A stretch of 64,000 nt of DNA. It comes from Candidatus Heimdallarchaeota archaeon (GTDB taxonomy: Archaea > Asgardarchaeota > Heimdallarchaeia > Heimdallarchaeales > Kariarchaeaceae). Below the pieces are notes generated by a model that worked only from the letters and a program-made list of their open reading frames with translations, was not told the origin of the DNA and did not search any database. The position numbers were made by a program, and so were the translations under genes. Shown here piece after piece: positions 63,640-64,000 of this stretch (its first letter is position 1; every line of letters starts with the position of its first letter). The stretch lies in assembly GCA_026702845.1 (NCBI GenBank), contig JADCLS010000007.1, positions 62,001-126,000 of the forward strand, in the 5' to 3' direction.

Positions 63640-64000
63640 ATGGCTTTTAATCAAACATACAACAGGGCAACAATAGAGGCTGTGAAGGGAACGATGTTTT
63701 CTGGTAAATCCAAGGAATTAATCGAACGAGGGTACAGGGCAGAAAATTTTGGACATACTAAGGTGCATTACTTCAAACCTGCAATTGATACTCGGTCCAT
63801 TGAGATAGTCTCAAGAGATGGGCAGAAACAGAAGGCCATCTTGCTTGAGAAGGGGAAGGATCTGTTGAATTATCTTCCAGGAGCTGAGGGACAAGAGCTG
63901 ATTATTATTGATGAGGCACAATTCTTCGATGAGAGTATCATCTATGCAGTACAGATCCTCAAGGCAAAGGGATACAATGTGGTAATTGGGGGGCTAGATA
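63640..64000 (+). CDS. tdk: Thymidine kinase, type II, N-terminal part (cut by window edge)
   Basis: The first 120 codons. P-loop GTMFSGKSKELIERG, the family's KPAIDTR, Walker B LIIIDEAQFF with the catalytic Glu, and GGLD at the cut end are all typical of TK1-type thymidine kinase, which phosphorylates thymidine to dTMP. GGTGG 4 nt before the ATG can act as a Shine-Dalgarno site. The C-terminal lasso and zinc site lie outside the window. Confidence 0.92.
   Translation, partial: MAFNQTYNRATIEAVKGTMFSGKSKELIERGYRAENFGHTKVHYFKPAIDTRSIEIVSRDGQKQKAILLEKGKDLLNYLPGAEGQELIIIDEAQFFDESIIYAVQILKAKGYNVVIGGLD

Overview
The window looks like Asgard archaeal DNA, most likely from the Heimdallarchaeia side. 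It is AT-rich and densely coded. Several promoters have an A/T-rich TATA box about 25-35 nt before the start codon, as in leaderless archaeal transcripts. It carries archaeal lipid (geranylgeranyl reductase family) and molybdopterin (two MoeA) genes and archaeal-type tRNAs. The decisive gene is at 18053-18484 (minus): a full-length 143-aa ADF/cofilin that aligns end to end with eukaryotic cofilins. I know of this family only in eukaryotes and Asgard archaea. The lineage call is inference; no rRNA or ribosomal protein is present to confirm it.

Layout. 1-7.4 kb: an amidohydrolase fragment, a Cu(I) P-type ATPase, a fused two-domain ABC permease with its ATPase, and adenine deaminase. 7.4-16 kb: a winged-helix regulator, two overlapping MoeA genes (one fused to a periplasmic-binding-like domain), a degenerate Glu/Leu dehydrogenase-like protein, a regulator with a duplicated HTH module, an MFS transporter and a TVP38/VTT membrane protein. 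16-24 kb: a TMEM165/GDT1-type exchanger, geranylgeranyl reductase, ADF/cofilin, a B12-binding radical SAM protein, a primase-like protein and three unknown proteins including a 658-aa membrane protein. 24-30 kb: CcdA-like protein, DtxR-like regulator, ribbon-helix-helix protein, a possible ATP-cone/longin-type protein, methyltransferase, thiamine-type binding protein and a CARF-like regulator.

30.2-30.7 kb is a noncoding stretch unusually rich in inverted repeats. It lies between the CARF-like regulator and a secreted lamin-tail-domain nuclease, which is followed by a 1491-aa Dna2-like nuclease-helicase. 38-50 kb: penicillin acylase, MFS transporter, two tandem paralogous membrane-anchored proteins (one with a QQNYQQPGYQ repeat and zinc ribbon), tRNA-Cys, and small redox and metabolic genes. 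50-64 kb: a SNF2 ATPase, a second VTT protein, a beta-propeller protein, tRNA-Thr, then a cell-surface locus (two secreted proteins with Thr-rich stalk plus C-terminal membrane anchor, around a PMT/GT39-type glycosyltransferase), and the start of thymidine kinase.

Working together: the copper pump, ABC transporter, exchanger, ferredoxin and MoeA genes are housekeeping for metals and cofactors. The surface locus probably makes and glycosylates envelope proteins. The cofilin implies dynamic actin filaments encoded elsewhere in the genome. No CRISPR array, insertion sequence or rRNA was found.
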